Shown piece by piece: positions 28,055 to 40,041 of a stretch of 64,000 bases of DNA. How positions within the stretch are numbered: position 1 is the first letter of the stretch; each line of letters starts with the position of its first letter. A program made the position numbers and the translations under genes. Origin of the DNA: Paraspadella gotoi (lineage: Eukaryota; Chaetognatha); NCBI GenBank assembly GCA_051294375.1, contig CM119265.1, forward strand, positions 1,666,280-1,730,279. Direction: 5' to 3'. The notes below the pieces were generated by a model that had not been told where the DNA came from, did no database searches, and saw only the letters and a program-made list of their open reading frames with translations.

Positions 28055-28290
28055 TATTTAAATAAATAAGCTATCATTGCCCTGATTTGGACAGTGTTTG
28101 GTGGTTTAAGGCCTCCAACACTCTTACAAATGATAATGACCGTAGCACGGTCCCTGCAAGCTTTCAATCAGAACTCTCACAGTCTCGTTTATTCACTCTC
28201 AGTAGTACCTGCGCTTTCTTATCATGAGTGGTAAAATATTTCAAAGAATATTTCAATTGTATGAAAAGATCACTCCTTTATCAAAAACGG
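28055..28290 (+). repeat. Dispersed repeat R1 in palindrome left arm
   Basis: R1 blocks GGTGGTTTAAGGCCTCCA, GCAAGCTTTCAATCA and TTTCAATTGTATGAAAAGA in the orientation of the 59.5-kb copy. The mirror copy is at 31965-32215. Confidence 0.85.
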
Positions 28291-28730
28291 AGACGACAAC
28301 AACAACGTCAACTGCCAGTGTAACAATTAGATTTACATAAAGAACCACCAATATGATGCTCAATAAAAATCGTACGTTGACGAACGACGACAACCGACGA
28401 CAGAAATTTGATGCAGAAAACATAAAATTCGAATGAAAGACAATCGAATATTTTATTTCCTACCTCCTCTATTTCCTCCTCCTCCTCTTCCTTTCTCCTC
28501 CTCTCCTCCTCTTTCCTTCCTTCCTCTTCCTCCTTCCTCTTTCTCTTCCTCTTCTTATCCTCTTCCTCTTGCTCCTCTTTCTGCTTTCCTCCTCATTCTC
28601 TTCTTCCTCTCCTCTTCCTCCTCAGTTCTCTTCCCTCCTCCATTTTCCGCAGCTAACGGTTTTAAATAATTTTGTTTTTAGTCTCATCTTTTCGCTTCTT
28701 CTCCACCCTTCCTCTCTCTTCCTCTCTTTT

Positions 28731-28792
<62 letters not shown>

Positions 28793-28849
28793 CTCTGCTC
28801 TCCTCCGTTTCCCTCTCCTCCCCTTCCTCCTCCGCCCTTCCTCTCCGAC

Positions 28850-29007
28850 AAAAAGAGGAAAATCGATTACATTACGGGGTTCAGCGAGAAGAAAGTCGAT
28901 TACAACACGTTATTTCAATTACTATCCGGAAAACGAACACACATTTGAATTACATCCGGATGATGGAACTCCTGTCGATGAAAAAACTGGAGAGAGAAGA
29001 GGGAAAT
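28850..29007 (+). other. Exon-like block in palindrome left arm
   Basis: Lies after a long CT/TCC tract and ends AAATCAG|GTGAGAGT, a consensus donor that is also present in the mirror arm. One open frame reads YFNYYPENEHTFELHPDD, then GTPVDEKTGERRGKSG. The mirror block is open in a different frame instead (HLNYIRMMELMSMKKLEE). Indels between the arms mean both cannot encode the same protein. Family not recognised. Confidence 0.35.
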
Positions 29008-29044
29008 CAGGTGAGAGTGACGACGATTGACACATTCGATATAC

Positions 29045-29345
29045 GAAGCCCCGACCGACCGGATATGACCGATGACCGACCGACGCGCCGGACGCGACCA
29101 CCGACCGACGACCGAGCCGATTACCGGATTCCGACTGACCGACGACCGACCGACGACCGGACCGAATCGACCGGACCGAACGAGCCGACCGACCCGGAGG
29201 CCTCGAACCGACGATGCCGACCCAGCCGACGACCGGACCGACGACCGACCGTAGCCGACCAGACGCGACCGGTCGCACCGGACACGACTGACCGAGCCGA
29301 CCGAGTCCGACTTGTAGCCGACACGACTGCGACCGATGGCGGCGA
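29045..29345. repeat. (GACC)n / (CGAC)n array
   Basis: A degenerate tetranucleotide array, GACCGACC with ACGACCG variants. Mirror array at 30890-31205. Confidence 0.9.
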
Positions 29346-29492
29346 CTTTGCGTCCTGAATTCGATTCCGATCGACCTAACGACGCGATTGCCCGGTAAAC
29401 CCGACGACCGACGACCGGAAAAATGTAATTAAAAGAGATCGCACTCCCAGTGGTCGCGGCCCAAACTAGTAAAACCAAACAAACCAAGAGTT

Positions 29493-29681
29493 TTTTTTTA
29501 GTTGTCACGTGCGTTCCCGAGGACGCCAAGAAAAGCATAAAACGAAGCGCCAGCTTTATATGAATTCTATAGACTCGGTACCTTACAACGCGACGACGGA
29601 CACAACATCAACGACAACAACAACTGACATACATCAACTACATCAACGAATGCCGATAACCAGTTGTGAGACCAGCAAGGT
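29493..29681 (+). other. Exon-like block in palindrome left arm
   Basis: Flanked by tttttttttag and CAGCAAG|GTGAGTAA. It is open in one frame (PYNATTDTTSTTTTTDIHQL) but carries stops in the frame that is open in the mirror block at 30254-30413. One of the two mirrored copies is probably decayed. Confidence 0.3.
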
Positions 29682-29879
29682 GAGTAATAATTTGTATTAA
29701 GTTTGTGTAATTTTCAAGCTTCCTCCTATGGTAAATGAGAGTTATTGTATATTTCATTGTATATCATCAAATCGGTACTGAGAAGAAGCAAAAGTAAAGT
29801 AAAAGATGGCGAAAGAGAAGAAGAAGCAGGGAGAGAGAATCAGGAAGAGAGAGCAGAGAAGAGAAAGAGGAGGAGAGCT

Positions 29880-29926
29880 GAGAGAGAGAGAGAGAGATGA
29901 GAGACAGGAGATGAGAGAGAGACGAG

Positions 29927-29970
<44 letters not shown>

Positions 29971-30075
29971 AGAAGAGAAGAGGAGAGAGAGAGAGAGAGA
30001 AAGAAAGAGAGAGAGAGATAGAGAGAGAGAGAGATAGGAGAGAGAAAGAGNNNNNNNNNNNNNNNNNNNNNNNNN
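29880..30075. repeat. GA tract and gap at the palindrome centre
   Basis: GA repeat to 30050, then 25 N (30051-30075), then CT repeat from 30076. The switch from purine to pyrimidine on one strand marks the symmetry point, and the gap is its unassembled centre. Confidence 0.9.
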
Positions 30076-30110
<35 letters not shown>

Positions 30111-30253
30111 CCTCTTCTTTTTCTCTTTCGCCATCTTTTATTTCACTTTTATGCTTCTTCAGTACATTTGATGATATACAATGAATATACAATTTAACTC
30201 TCATTTCCTAGAGAAGCTTGAAAATTAAACAAACGTAATAAAATTATTAACTC

Positions 30254-30413
30254 ACCTCGTGTCTCAACTTGTTATCGGCATCGTTGATGTAGTTGATGTT
30301 GTCGTTGATGTTGTCGTTGATGTTGTTGTCGTCGTCGTCGTTGTAAGGAACGAGTCTATAGAATTCATAAGCTGCGCTTCGTTTTAGTTTTTTGGCGTCG
30401 GGAAAACTGACAA
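30254..30413 (-). other. Exon-like block in palindrome right arm
   Basis: On the minus strand tttttttgtcag is followed by an open frame ending CACGAG|GTGAGT. It reads FPDAKKLKRSAAYEFYRLVP, then an Asp/Asn/Ile-rich stretch from trinucleotide repeats, then INDADNKLRHE. This is the more protein-like of the two mirrored copies and lies on the same strand as the NPDC1-like gene, but phase or sequence evidence linking them is lacking. Not recognised as any family. Confidence 0.35.
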
Positions 30414-30889
30414 AAAAAAACTCGGTTTGTTTGGTTTTACTAGTTGGGCCGCGACCACTGGAGGTGCGACTCTTTAATTCNNNNNNNNNNNNNNNNNNNN
30501 NNNNNNNNNNNNNNNNNNNNNNNNNNNNNNNNNNNNNNNNNNNNNNNNNNNNNNNNNNNNNNNNNNNNNNNNNNNNNNNNNNNNNNNNNNNNNNNNNNNN
30601 NNNNNNNNNNNNNNNNNNNNNNNNNNNNNNNNNNNNNNNNNNNNNNNNNNNNNNNNNNNNNNNNNNNNNNNNNNNNNNNNNNNNNNNNNNNNNNNNNNNN
30701 NNNNNNNNNNNNNNNNNNNNNNNNNNNNNNNNNNNNNNNNNNNNNNNNNNNNNNNNNNNNNNNNNNNNNNNNNNNNNNNNNNNNNNNNNNNNNNNNNNNN
30801 NNNNNNNNNNNNNNNNNNNNNNNNNNNNNNNNNNNNNNNNNNNNNNNNNNNNNNNNNNNNNNNNNATCGCGATATGAAATTGTAATGCG

Positions 30890-31205
30890 CGGTTCCTCGG
30901 GGTCGTCGGTCAATCGGTCGTCGGTCGGTCCGGATCGGATGCGTCGTCGATGCGATTCGTCGTGTCGTCGGTCGCCGGTCGGTCGGTCGGCTCGGTCGGG
31001 TCGTCGTCGGTGGTCGTCGGTCGGTCGGTCGGTTTCGAGTCGGTCGGTCGGTCCGGTCGGTCTCGGTCGGTCGGCCATCGGTCGGTCGGTCGGTCGTCGC
31101 TCGGTCAATCGGTCCGGTCGTCGGTCGGTCTTCGGTCGGTCGGTCGGTCGGTCGGTCGTCGTCGGTCGGTCGGTCGGTCGGTCGGTCGGTCGGTCGTCGG
31201 TCTGT
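30890..31205. repeat. (CGGT)n array
   Basis: Mirror of the (GACC)n array at 29.0-29.3 kb; longer uninterrupted GGTC runs near 31140-31195. Confidence 0.9.
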
Positions 31206-31232
31206 CTATCGATTGTCATCGTCGTCACTCTC

Positions 31233-31412
31233 ACCTGATTTCCCTCTTCTCTCTTCCAGTTTTTTCATCGACATGAGTTCCATCATCCGGATGTAATTCA
31301 AATGTGTGTTCGTTCTCCGGATGTAATTGAAAAATACGTGTTGTAATTGACTTTTCTCGCTGACCCGTATGTAATCATTGATTTTCCTCTTTATTCGGAG
31401 AGGAAGGCGAGA
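31233..31412 (-). other. Exon-like block in palindrome right arm
   Basis: Mirror of 28850-29007. Minus strand: KRKINDYIRVSEKSQLQHV, FFNYIRRTNTHLNYIRMM, ELMSMKKLEERRGKSG, then the donor CAG|GTGAGAGT. Open throughout in this frame, unlike the left-arm copy. Confidence 0.35.
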
Positions 31413-31439
31413 GGAGGAGGGGAGGAGAGGGAAAAAAAG

Positions 31440-31518
<79 letters not shown>

Positions 31519-31964
31519 GGGAAGCAAAAAGAGAGGAAGAGAGAAGAGGATGGAGAAAGCGAAAAGGAGATAAAAACAAATTATTTAAAAACCGTTAGCT
31601 GCGGAAAATGGGAGGAGGAAGAGAATGAGGAGGAAGAGGAGGAGGAAGAAGAGAATGAGGGATAGGAGGAAGAGCAGAAAGAGGAGCAAGAGGAAGAGGA
31701 TAAGAAGTAGGAAGAGAAAGAGGAGGAGGAAGAGAAGAAGGAAGAGGAGGAGGAGGAGAAGGAAGAGGAGGAGGAGGAAATAGAGGAGGTAGGAATAAAT
31801 ATTCGATTGTCTTTCATTCGATTTATGTTTTCTGCATCAAATTTCTGTCGTCGTTGTCGTCGTCGTCATCGTCGTTTTTATTGAGCTCATATTGTGTTTC
31901 TTTATGTGATCTAATTCGTTAACACTGCAGTTGACGTTGTTGTTGTCGTCGTCGTTTTTGATAA

Positions 31965-32215
31965 GGAGTGATCTTTTCATACAATTGAAATATTCTTTGA
32001 AATATTTTACCACTTCATTGATAAGAAAGCCAGGTACTCTGAGAGTGAATAAACGAGACTGTGAGAGTCTTGATTGAAAGCTTGCAGGGACCTGCTACGT
32101 CATTATCTTGTAAGAGTGTTGGAGGCCTTAAACCACCAAAGCTTGTCCAATATCAGGGGCAAGATAGCTTATTTATTAAATGGATGGATAATTTTCTATG
32201 GGTTTTATCAATTTC
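31965..32215 (-). repeat. Dispersed repeat R1 in palindrome right arm
   Basis: Reverse-orientation R1 copy (CCAGGTACTCTGAGAGTGAA, GAAAGCTTGCAGGGACCTGC, GGAGGCCTTAAACCACCAAA), mirroring 28055-28290. Confidence 0.85.
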
Positions 32216-32799
32216 AGATAAAGAATCAGTAGATTAAGAGAAACCTCTTAACTTTTCATGCTGAGATTAAATATATTTCTATCTCTCTCTCTCTCTCTCT
32301 CACTCACTCTCTCACTCTCTCTCTCTTTCTCTCTGTTTGACCTTTCTTTGACCTCCTCTTGACTTTTAACTGACCCTTTTTTTGAAGGTCTCACTTACCC
32401 GAAACTCACGACGCAGTCCTTGCTTTTTGCTTGACGTTTTAGGTCATGTGTTTAAAGACTTGCTCAATACTCATTTTGATTGTTAACCACATCAAGCGAA
32501 TGAATTGTAACTAGAAAATTATTATGTAGATACTAATATTGTAAATATGTTTATTATGTAATGGTTAAGTCATTTATGAAACTGGTACAACTAATATAAA
32601 AATTATCCATTCATTTAATAAATAATCTATTTTGCCTCTTGACTTTAAACAAGCTTTTATTAAAATTTTATAAACTACGAAAAACTGAAAAAGAGAAAGA
32701 AAATAAATTTTATACAAAAATTTTATAAAATCTTTTCTTCTTTTTATTTTCTTGGTTTTTCGCTTCAGAAGAAAAAGGGAGTTGATTCGGTGAACCAGA

Positions 32800-32802
32800 G
32801 AA

Positions 32803-32879
<77 letters not shown>

Positions 32880-32999
32880 AAAGAGAGAGAGAGAGAGATT
32901 TTACTACCTCGAGCTAAAGCCTCAAGACCAATGGGAAGACGCCCTCCATTGAAAGACAAAACGCTCTCCTCTCCTCTCTCTTCTATCTCTCTCTCTCTC

Positions 33000-33040
<41 letters not shown>

Positions 33041-33335
33041 TCTTACAAGTAAAGCAGCGTAACATCTGTTCAGAATTAGGAGAGAGAAACTACATTGACC
33101 CTCTCCAGCCTTTTACAAGCGTCTGAAGAATGGGCAGACTTTTTTCTATTTTTTTGAATTGGGATAATAATAGTAATAATTGTACATTACATAGCATAGC
33201 ATAGCATAGCATAGCATAGCATAGTACCAGAAGAAGTGTGGTCCTTTTATACCATTCAAACATTTCATAAAAACTTTATACCACTTCTTTAATTGGAAAT
33301 AAATGAATAATAATAAATAAATAAATAAATATATA

Positions 33336-33378
<43 letters not shown>

Positions 33379-33400
33379 AAATGACTTTATGTTGGTTGTA
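32800..33400. repeat. GA/CT, ATAGC and ATCA tandem repeats
   Basis: GA at 32800-32900, CT at 32980-33036, (CATAG)n at about 33187-33222, (ATCA)n at about 33335-33375, followed by an R1 end fragment (TTATGTTGGTTGTACCAA). No gene seen. Confidence 0.9.
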
Positions 33401-33589
33401 CCAAATAAATTATTTAAAACTACCAAACAAATTGGAATTCAAGTATAAGATTCGTGATGGAGAGAATTAAAAATAAAATCAGGAAACTGAAAATCTAAAA
33501 GAGGAAAATAAAAGGAAAGCAAATCTTTTAAAGCAACGACGACGACGACAACTCGATTCCACGTGGGTTAAACTCGACTTAACCGAAGA

Positions 33590-34114
33590 TCTTCCATCTA
33601 CCATCTAACTTTTTTCTCTTTTTCCTTTTTTCTTTTTTTTTTCTTTTCCTTTTTCCCTTCCTCCCTTCTTTCTATTTTTTACTTTTTATTTTCCTCCTTT
33701 TTTCCCTTTTTCTTCTCTGCTTTCCTTCCTCCTTCCCTTCCTCCCTTCCTTTCGTTTCTCTTTTTTTTTCTTTCACTTCCTCCCTTTCTTTCTTCCTTCC
33801 ATTTCTCTTTTCCTCCCTTTCTTTCTTCCTTACATTTTTCTTTTCCTCCCTTTCTTTCTTCCTTACATTTCTCTTTTCCTCCCTTTCTTTCTCCCTTCCA
33901 TTTCTTTCTTCCTTCCATTTCTCTTTTCCTCTCATTCTTTCTCCCTTCATATTCTCTTTTCCTTCCCTTCTTCTCTCTCTTCATTTCTCTCTCTCTCTCC
34001 TCTCTCTTCTCTTCTACACTCGCACTCTCTCTCTCTCGCTCTTCTCTCTCTCTCTCCTCTCTCTCTAGTCATTTTCCTTTATCTCTCTCCTTTTTTTTCT
34101 TTCATTTTCCTCTC

Positions 34115-34160
<46 letters not shown>

Positions 34161-34440
34161 CTTTACTCTCACTTTCTCTCTCTCTCGTGCTCATCTCTAC
34201 TCTCTCTCCTCTCTCTCTCTCTTCCTCTCGTCTCTCTCTCTCTACTTCTCTCTCTCCTCTCTCGCCCTCCTCTCTCATTTTCTTATCTCTCTCCTTTTTT
34301 TCTTTCATTTTCCTCTCTCTCTTTCTCTCCCTCCTTTACTCTGTTTTCCTCTTTTCCTGTCTCTCTTATCCCCTTCCCTTTCTTCTATATTCCTAATTCC
34401 ACGACTTCCTCTTCTTTTATCAAGTATTTGCGTTAGTTAT
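33590..34440. repeat. Long polypyrimidine region
   Basis: About 850 bp of T/C-rich sequence with CCTTTCTTTC-type units and CT runs on the plus strand. Lys/Glu/Arg ORFs on the other strand are artefacts. 34441-34900 is AT-rich with further CT tracts and no supported gene. Confidence 0.85.
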
Positions 34441-34929
34441 TTACCTTCCCTCTTCCCCCCCAAAAAAAAATTAATTGGCAACTACATGCAACATTCCTAA
34501 TGTTTTCAAAAACAAAAAGCCAAATTTTTACAATAATGACTTCGACCAAAAATGAAACAAAAAAAATACGACGGTGGAATGAAAACAAATGAACAAAAAT
34601 ATCAACTGAATCGTCGGCCATTTTGTTACTATCTTCTAAGAACGACGTAAATAGATAAAAAAAAAAAGGAAAAGCAAACTCTGTCTCTCATCTTTTGCAT
34701 GCTCTCTACTTAATTATCTCTCTCTCTTTATCGCCTCTATTCTCTCTCTCTATCTCCTCCCTCTCCTCTCTACTCTCTCTCTCTCTCCTCTCTGTCCTCT
34801 CTCTCTCTCTCTTCTCAACCAAACTAATAAAAAAGCTTATCTTTTTGAGGCTAAACAGTTTTTAAATTTGGATGAAAAAAATAGAAAAAAACAAAAGGAT
34901 GTCCGACGACGACGAAACGACGACGGACC

Positions 34930-34955
34930 GACCGACCGACGCCGACGACGACAAA

Positions 34956-35006
<51 letters not shown>

Positions 35007-35110
35007 AGAGAGAGAGAGAGAGAGATGTCGCCCTTGAGTTGGTGGCGACGGCGACAACGACGACGAGGACGACGACGGACTAGAAAGAGAGAGAGAGATA
35101 GAGAGAGAGA
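34930..35110. repeat. GAC and GA tandem repeats
   Basis: GACCGACC and GACGAC units (34900-34955) followed by GA runs interrupted by a short unique segment at 35024-35085. No exon supported. Confidence 0.8.
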
Positions 35111-35149
35111 GAGATTTGATTTTGATTTGATTTATTCTGCTCATAATGT

Positions 35150-38100
35150 AATAAAAACCAATTTACAATCACAGGATCGTAAAGAGCCGTACATGGATAT
35201 TATGTACATACAATTATGTTAAAAATATAAATAACAATAAAAATTCATTAATAAATAAACGAGGAAATGGTAAATTAAAAAGAAAAATTTTATATACAGA
35301 TCATCTTAAGTTTATGATGGAACCTTTCCATTTTTTACATTCCATACATTTTTCATGTTACCAATTATTTCAATAGTTTTGAAGTATCTTTTAGAATAAA
35401 TTTCTCTGAATTCGATTTTATTGTCGTCTCTAGAAAGTTTATGTTTTCCATTTAACGCAATAATTTAGACGGTGTTCTTCATCATCGAAAAGTGTTACAT
35501 TGTTCACAGATTTCTTTTAAGATCCTTTGAAGTTTTTTTCCACACTCTAGCATACCGTATCTCGCTATAAAAAGAGATCTGGTGTTTTGTTTTGTGCATT
35601 TTAGTAGTTCCTTGCATGGTTCTCTTTTGTAGTTCCATTTGTTGAGGTTATCTTATGATTTGATTTAGTTTTAGATTTACTATTTTTTCTCCATTTTCTA
35701 TTTTTATGGCAGTCGTCTAGTAATTTTTGTTTATTAATTTTTTCTATCTCTTTTTTGCACTTCGATTTCCATTGATTTTTTTTGATTTATTTTAATTGAG
35801 TTGAAATCAGTGGTTAATTTATATTTAACTAGTTTTTCTTTTATATTTTTTGGTCCATCCATGTTCATTTCATCTAACAGATTAAAAAGTTGTAACGTCC
35901 AATGTGTTTGATTTTGGTTTAAGATTTTATGGAGATAAAGCAATTGTGTTGAGATGAACTCGGCAAGTTGTGTACAAAAGACCGAAGCTGTAAATTATCG
36001 CTGGTGTTGGTATTGAAAGTGGAGGTGAAAATAATTGTTTGATTGCTTTGTATTTCTGATTTGTTCTATGATCTTCTGTTCTTTTTGTTCAGTGTCCATG
36101 TTTCAGAAGTTTGTAAGCAAACCCAGTAACATTAATCTTTTCATGAAGTTCGATAAGAACAGATGTCTCTATTTGTTTCATAACTTCATTTGAGGACATG
36201 TGTTAATTTTTCGATTGTTCATTTGTAATTTTTTCTTTCGGTTTCTAAGTTTTCATGTATTTTTACCATCTTTACTTATAATATCTCCTAGGTACTTATA
36301 TGAAGTGCAATTTTCCAATTTTTATATTCCAAGTTCCATTTTTCTCGTTTGTCCACTATTTTCCCAATTTGCATTACCATTGTCTTGCTTTGACCCCATT
36401 TCTTAGTTTGTGTCTAGCAGCCCAATCGTCTAATTTTTCAAGAACTTTTTCTTGGTTTTTGACGCCTTCTACACAAGTGACAACATGCGTCAACCCAGAG
36501 TAGAAGCCCCAATTGCAAATTTGTTGTGACTTTAATGGATCTCAGAGCATCACTCATTTCTTCTGCAATTGTATCCATCTGCTTGAAAATAATCTACCTG
36601 TAGGCGAGAGCCCTGTTTCCTCCAATTTCCATTTTTATTTGACGTTGTTAGCCCGTACCGTGTTGTTTATCTGGCACAAAGATTTTCATTTAGTTTAATT
36701 TCAGAATTCGCCATATTTTTCCTCTTAAACCTTTTTCCCACATTATTACTAACATGTCTTCAGTGTCGGCATGGATCAAATGCTTTTGTCACGTCATAGA
36801 AAGTTAGAACATATTTCTCTTTTGTTCTGAATAACTTGAAATTAAGGATCGTGATAATAAAAACATGATCGTAAGTTGAGCATCCTTTTGTTCCTCCACC
36901 TGTGTGCTGGGTAAATGGGGACATTTGTTGTATTTTTTGATCAAGAAATTCTTCTAGAATTGTACTGATGGATGATGAAACTGTAATTGGACGGTGTTTA
37001 TCAGTTTTCTTTATCGCCCTTACCTTTCCATACGCTGGTAATAATGCCTTCATTCCAGCTTTGAGGTATTTTTTCTTTCTTCCCAGATTGTTGAAAGTAG
37101 TTGATAAATATATTTTTTGTCATTTCTTGTTTGTGTATTTTTAAGCATTCATTTTTAATATCCGTGGTTGTTTTTCCATTCTTTTTCTTTTCTATAATAT
37201 CAGATTATTTGTCGTTTGTGTCGGTGGTTTATTAAATTCTAAACTTTCAAATCTCGGTTTTTATCATATTTAATGAAATTTAGTTTAACTTTCTCGTGAA
37301 TGGTGATATCTCACGTTACATCTTTTTTATATATGTTTTCGTAATAGGATGCTAATTTTCCATTTTTCTTCAGGCTGTATAATCTTTCTCCATTATTGTT
37401 TTTTTGTTATGTAGACATTCTAAAAATGTGATCTGTTGTAATGCCTTTTGTTTCTTTCCAAAATAAACCACGGGTTGAGTACTTAAATTGATTTAAATTT
37501 TTTTGTAAGTTTTTAATTTTTTTCGTTTAATATTTGGTTTCTTATTTTTTTCCTGACAAGTTCTCAATTTTTTTTTTTAAATTAGTTTTCTCATTCATGT
37601 CTCTTTCATTATTATAGCTTTTTTAATTTTTTGTTTTTCTTTTCTCAGTTGTTTTATCGTATTTGAGGAATTGTTCCTTTTTTTTTAATTTAATAGTGGT
37701 TTTTCTATAGATTCATCGCAGCTGATTCAACTTCACGGATCCATTTTTTATACCTTGTATTTATACCAGGTTTTGATTTTTTGTATTATAGTTTTAATTG
37801 TTTCTTGGTAGGTGGTTTAAACTCTTTTTTAAACAAATTCACTTCTGTGGTGGTGCTCGGATATTCCAAGTGATTGGTTTTTTGTATTGCGGGGTGGGCT
37901 ATGTTTTGTTAGATTAAGACGAGTTAAGATAGTGTTGTGATCAGTGTTTATTTTTCCCTTTTATTTTCATTATACCGTCTTCGTCAATAAGCACCTGTTG
38001 TATCCATTCTGATACGTTTGACTTACTACATAAAATCAATTGCTGATATTCATTTTATGTTTTGGTGTTTTCCTTGTGATTTATTCCTATACATTTAAGT

Positions 38101-39780
38101 TGTTATTCATGATAATAAGATTGGTTTCGTTTAAGACATCAAGTAATAGTTTACCGTTACGGCTAATGTCTTCTCCTAATATCCCAATTTTAGCATTTCC
38201 GTCCATCGCTAGAAGATTTCTCCTTCATTTGCTATTTCAGTTATCTCTTCGGCTAATAGTTCATTTCTTGTTTCGATTTCTGCTTTTGATGTTCTAGTTT
38301 CTTGTTTGCCATAGTATGTACCAATCAGTATATGTCTATTATTTTTCCTTCTTATACTGATCCATAATATTTTCTAAGTCTCTTTCAGATTTATGGACGG
38401 CTGTGATATTTGTTAGTCATTTCTCAATAAGAATTCCTACTCCCCGCCTTGTTTGTCTTGTCGGGTTTTACTAAAATAAGTGTATCCTTTTATTTCAATG
38501 CCGCTGTCACAACGCAATTGTGTTTCAGTTATTAAGAATATTTCAGGGTTATGTTCATGTAATAATTCTGTTATGGCTTGAGCGTTTTCCTTTTAAACCT
38601 CTAACGTTTGAATACATATGTTCCATTTGATTTGTTTTATTTTGTATCTTCTTGTCATTTTGCACTTATTTTATTTTAGGATAAGGTGATGTTTCGTTTT
38701 CTGGAGGTCGTATTTGGTCATTTTGCTCATGATCTCAAGGTCGGGTATGATAAGGTTAGTGGATTGGTGTGTTTGCATTTTTCTTATGGTAGAGAGGCAA
38801 TGTTGTTCATGTTGGAAATAGAAAAAGGCTCTTTTTAATATCTTTTGCAAGAATTTTAGTTCCAAGGCATTGTAGTGCATACTGAAAAGACACTTGATCT
38901 GAGTTTCCAGTAGATTGTCGCGAAAGTTTTTGTACTAATGAAGTTACTTCAGTATTTACTGCCAATTTTTGTAAACGTTGGTTTATCTCAATTTGGATGT
39001 CGCTTAAGGGAGGAAGGCGGTAAGGTGTTGTCGTGGCTTTGAAATATGCTATTGTATGAGATTTGCATATTGAGTGTTTTTTCGCAATTTGTTTAGCGAT
39101 AGACCTTTTCTACTGTCATTAAGACCAATGTTTAAAACAAATGTCAGTTACTTTTTCTGTTTCTATATTTTTTGGAACCGACTGTATAGCATCATCGATG
39201 GAATAATGTACTACTCTTTGTACATGTGAATCTGGTTGAGTTGTTGAGGTTTAAGTTTGTGGCCATTTGAATCGTGAACTATTAGAACGATTGGTTTTTT
39301 CAACTGTGAGTTCTTGCTTCATTATGGTTTTGCTTTTTTTGGTTATAGGTGGGTTAGAAGTGTTGTGATCTTGTATTTCTTTTTGTGTTTGGGTGTTTAG
39401 AGTTAGAGAATTGGGAGAGGTGTGAGTAAGTTTTCGTAATCTGCGTGTGTGTTGAAGTTGGTTTCGAATTTTTCTAATGCATGGGATATTTCGTTTTTTA
39501 TGATTTTATGATTGGTCTAAACAAGTGTTGATTGTTCGTTTTTTCTGTTAGATTTTTCAACTGTAATGTTGAGATCATTTATTTTATTGTTCAAATCTTC
39601 TGTTGTTTTTGTCTGACTCTTTTTTCATCTTGTAAAGTTGAAAAGAGAGATTCGATTTGTATTTGTTGCTTTTTAATGACCTCATGGTCATTCTGGTATA
39701 TTTGTTTTCTATTAAGGCCGTTACTTTTCCAAGTGTTCTTCAATTGTTAAAATTTTTAGTGGTAACCACATTATTCATAT
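35150..39780 (-). mobile_element. Decayed non-LTR retrotransposon (LINE) with APE endonuclease and reverse transcriptase
   Basis: Reading the minus strand downward: a possible ORF1 region at about 39.5-38.65 kb; an endonuclease/exonuclease/phosphatase domain at 38.6-37.95 kb (NPEIFLITETQL near 38.53, IGTYYGKQET near 38.33, AMDGNAKIG near 38.19); reverse transcriptase at 37.06-36.2 kb (RPITVSSSISTILEE, GGGTKGCSTYDH, motif A FYDVTKAFD near 36.79, a motif C region near 36.49 and the thumb motif KYLGDIISKDGKN near 36.28); a C-terminal segment near 35.9 kb (LQLFNLLDEMN); and CEQC of a terminal zinc-finger-like region near 35.5 kb. Many frameshifts and stops separate these blocks, including one at the catalytic motif, so the copy is dead. 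The domain order is that of APE-type LINEs. Exact ends were not determined. Confidence 0.82.
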
Positions 39781-39796
39781 GTGAATTCTCTTTTTT

Positions 39797-40002
39797 TTCA
39801 CTTACCTATTCAACGTTGACAAGAAAATATCAAATTTCTCTCATTTTTCACGCTAAAGTAAATTCTATATCAACGCCTGCAAGAAAAAGGCAAGAGAGAG
39901 AGAGAGAGACGAAAAAGCAGAGACGGAGGAGAGAGAGAGCGAAAGTGAGTAAACATGATTCCTGCACTCTCTCTCTCTCTGCTCTCTCTCTCATCTCTCT
40001 CA

Positions 40003-40041
<39 letters not shown>

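Larger units (their letters stand above)
27445..30050 (+). repeat. Left arm of a large palindrome
   Basis: The whole arm recurs in reverse complement at 30076-32768, in the same order outward from the centre: GA tract; ATGGCGAAAGAGAAG; the exon-like block with GAATTCTATAGACTC; GGTTTTACTAGTTGG-type sequence; a (GACC)n array; GTGAGAGTGACGACGA; TCC-rich tract; CATTCGAATTTT/TGCATCAAATTT; an R1 copy; GTGAGTTTCG; and TAACAATCAAAATGAGTATTG. By eye the arms differ by roughly 10-15 percent, with many single-base indels. Confidence 0.88.
30076..32768 (-). repeat. Right arm of a large palindrome
   Basis: Reverse complement of 27445-30050, containing a 385-base gap at 30481-30865 where the left arm holds a spacer beside the (GACC)n array. 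Similarity ends near 32768 (gcttcag) and, on the left, near 27445 (ctgaagc). Confidence 0.88.

Noticed and set aside
36760-37053. Minus-strand frame with reverse transcriptase motifs as an independent gene
   Set aside because: It is one fragment of the decayed LINE with endonuclease and thumb segments in other frames around it.
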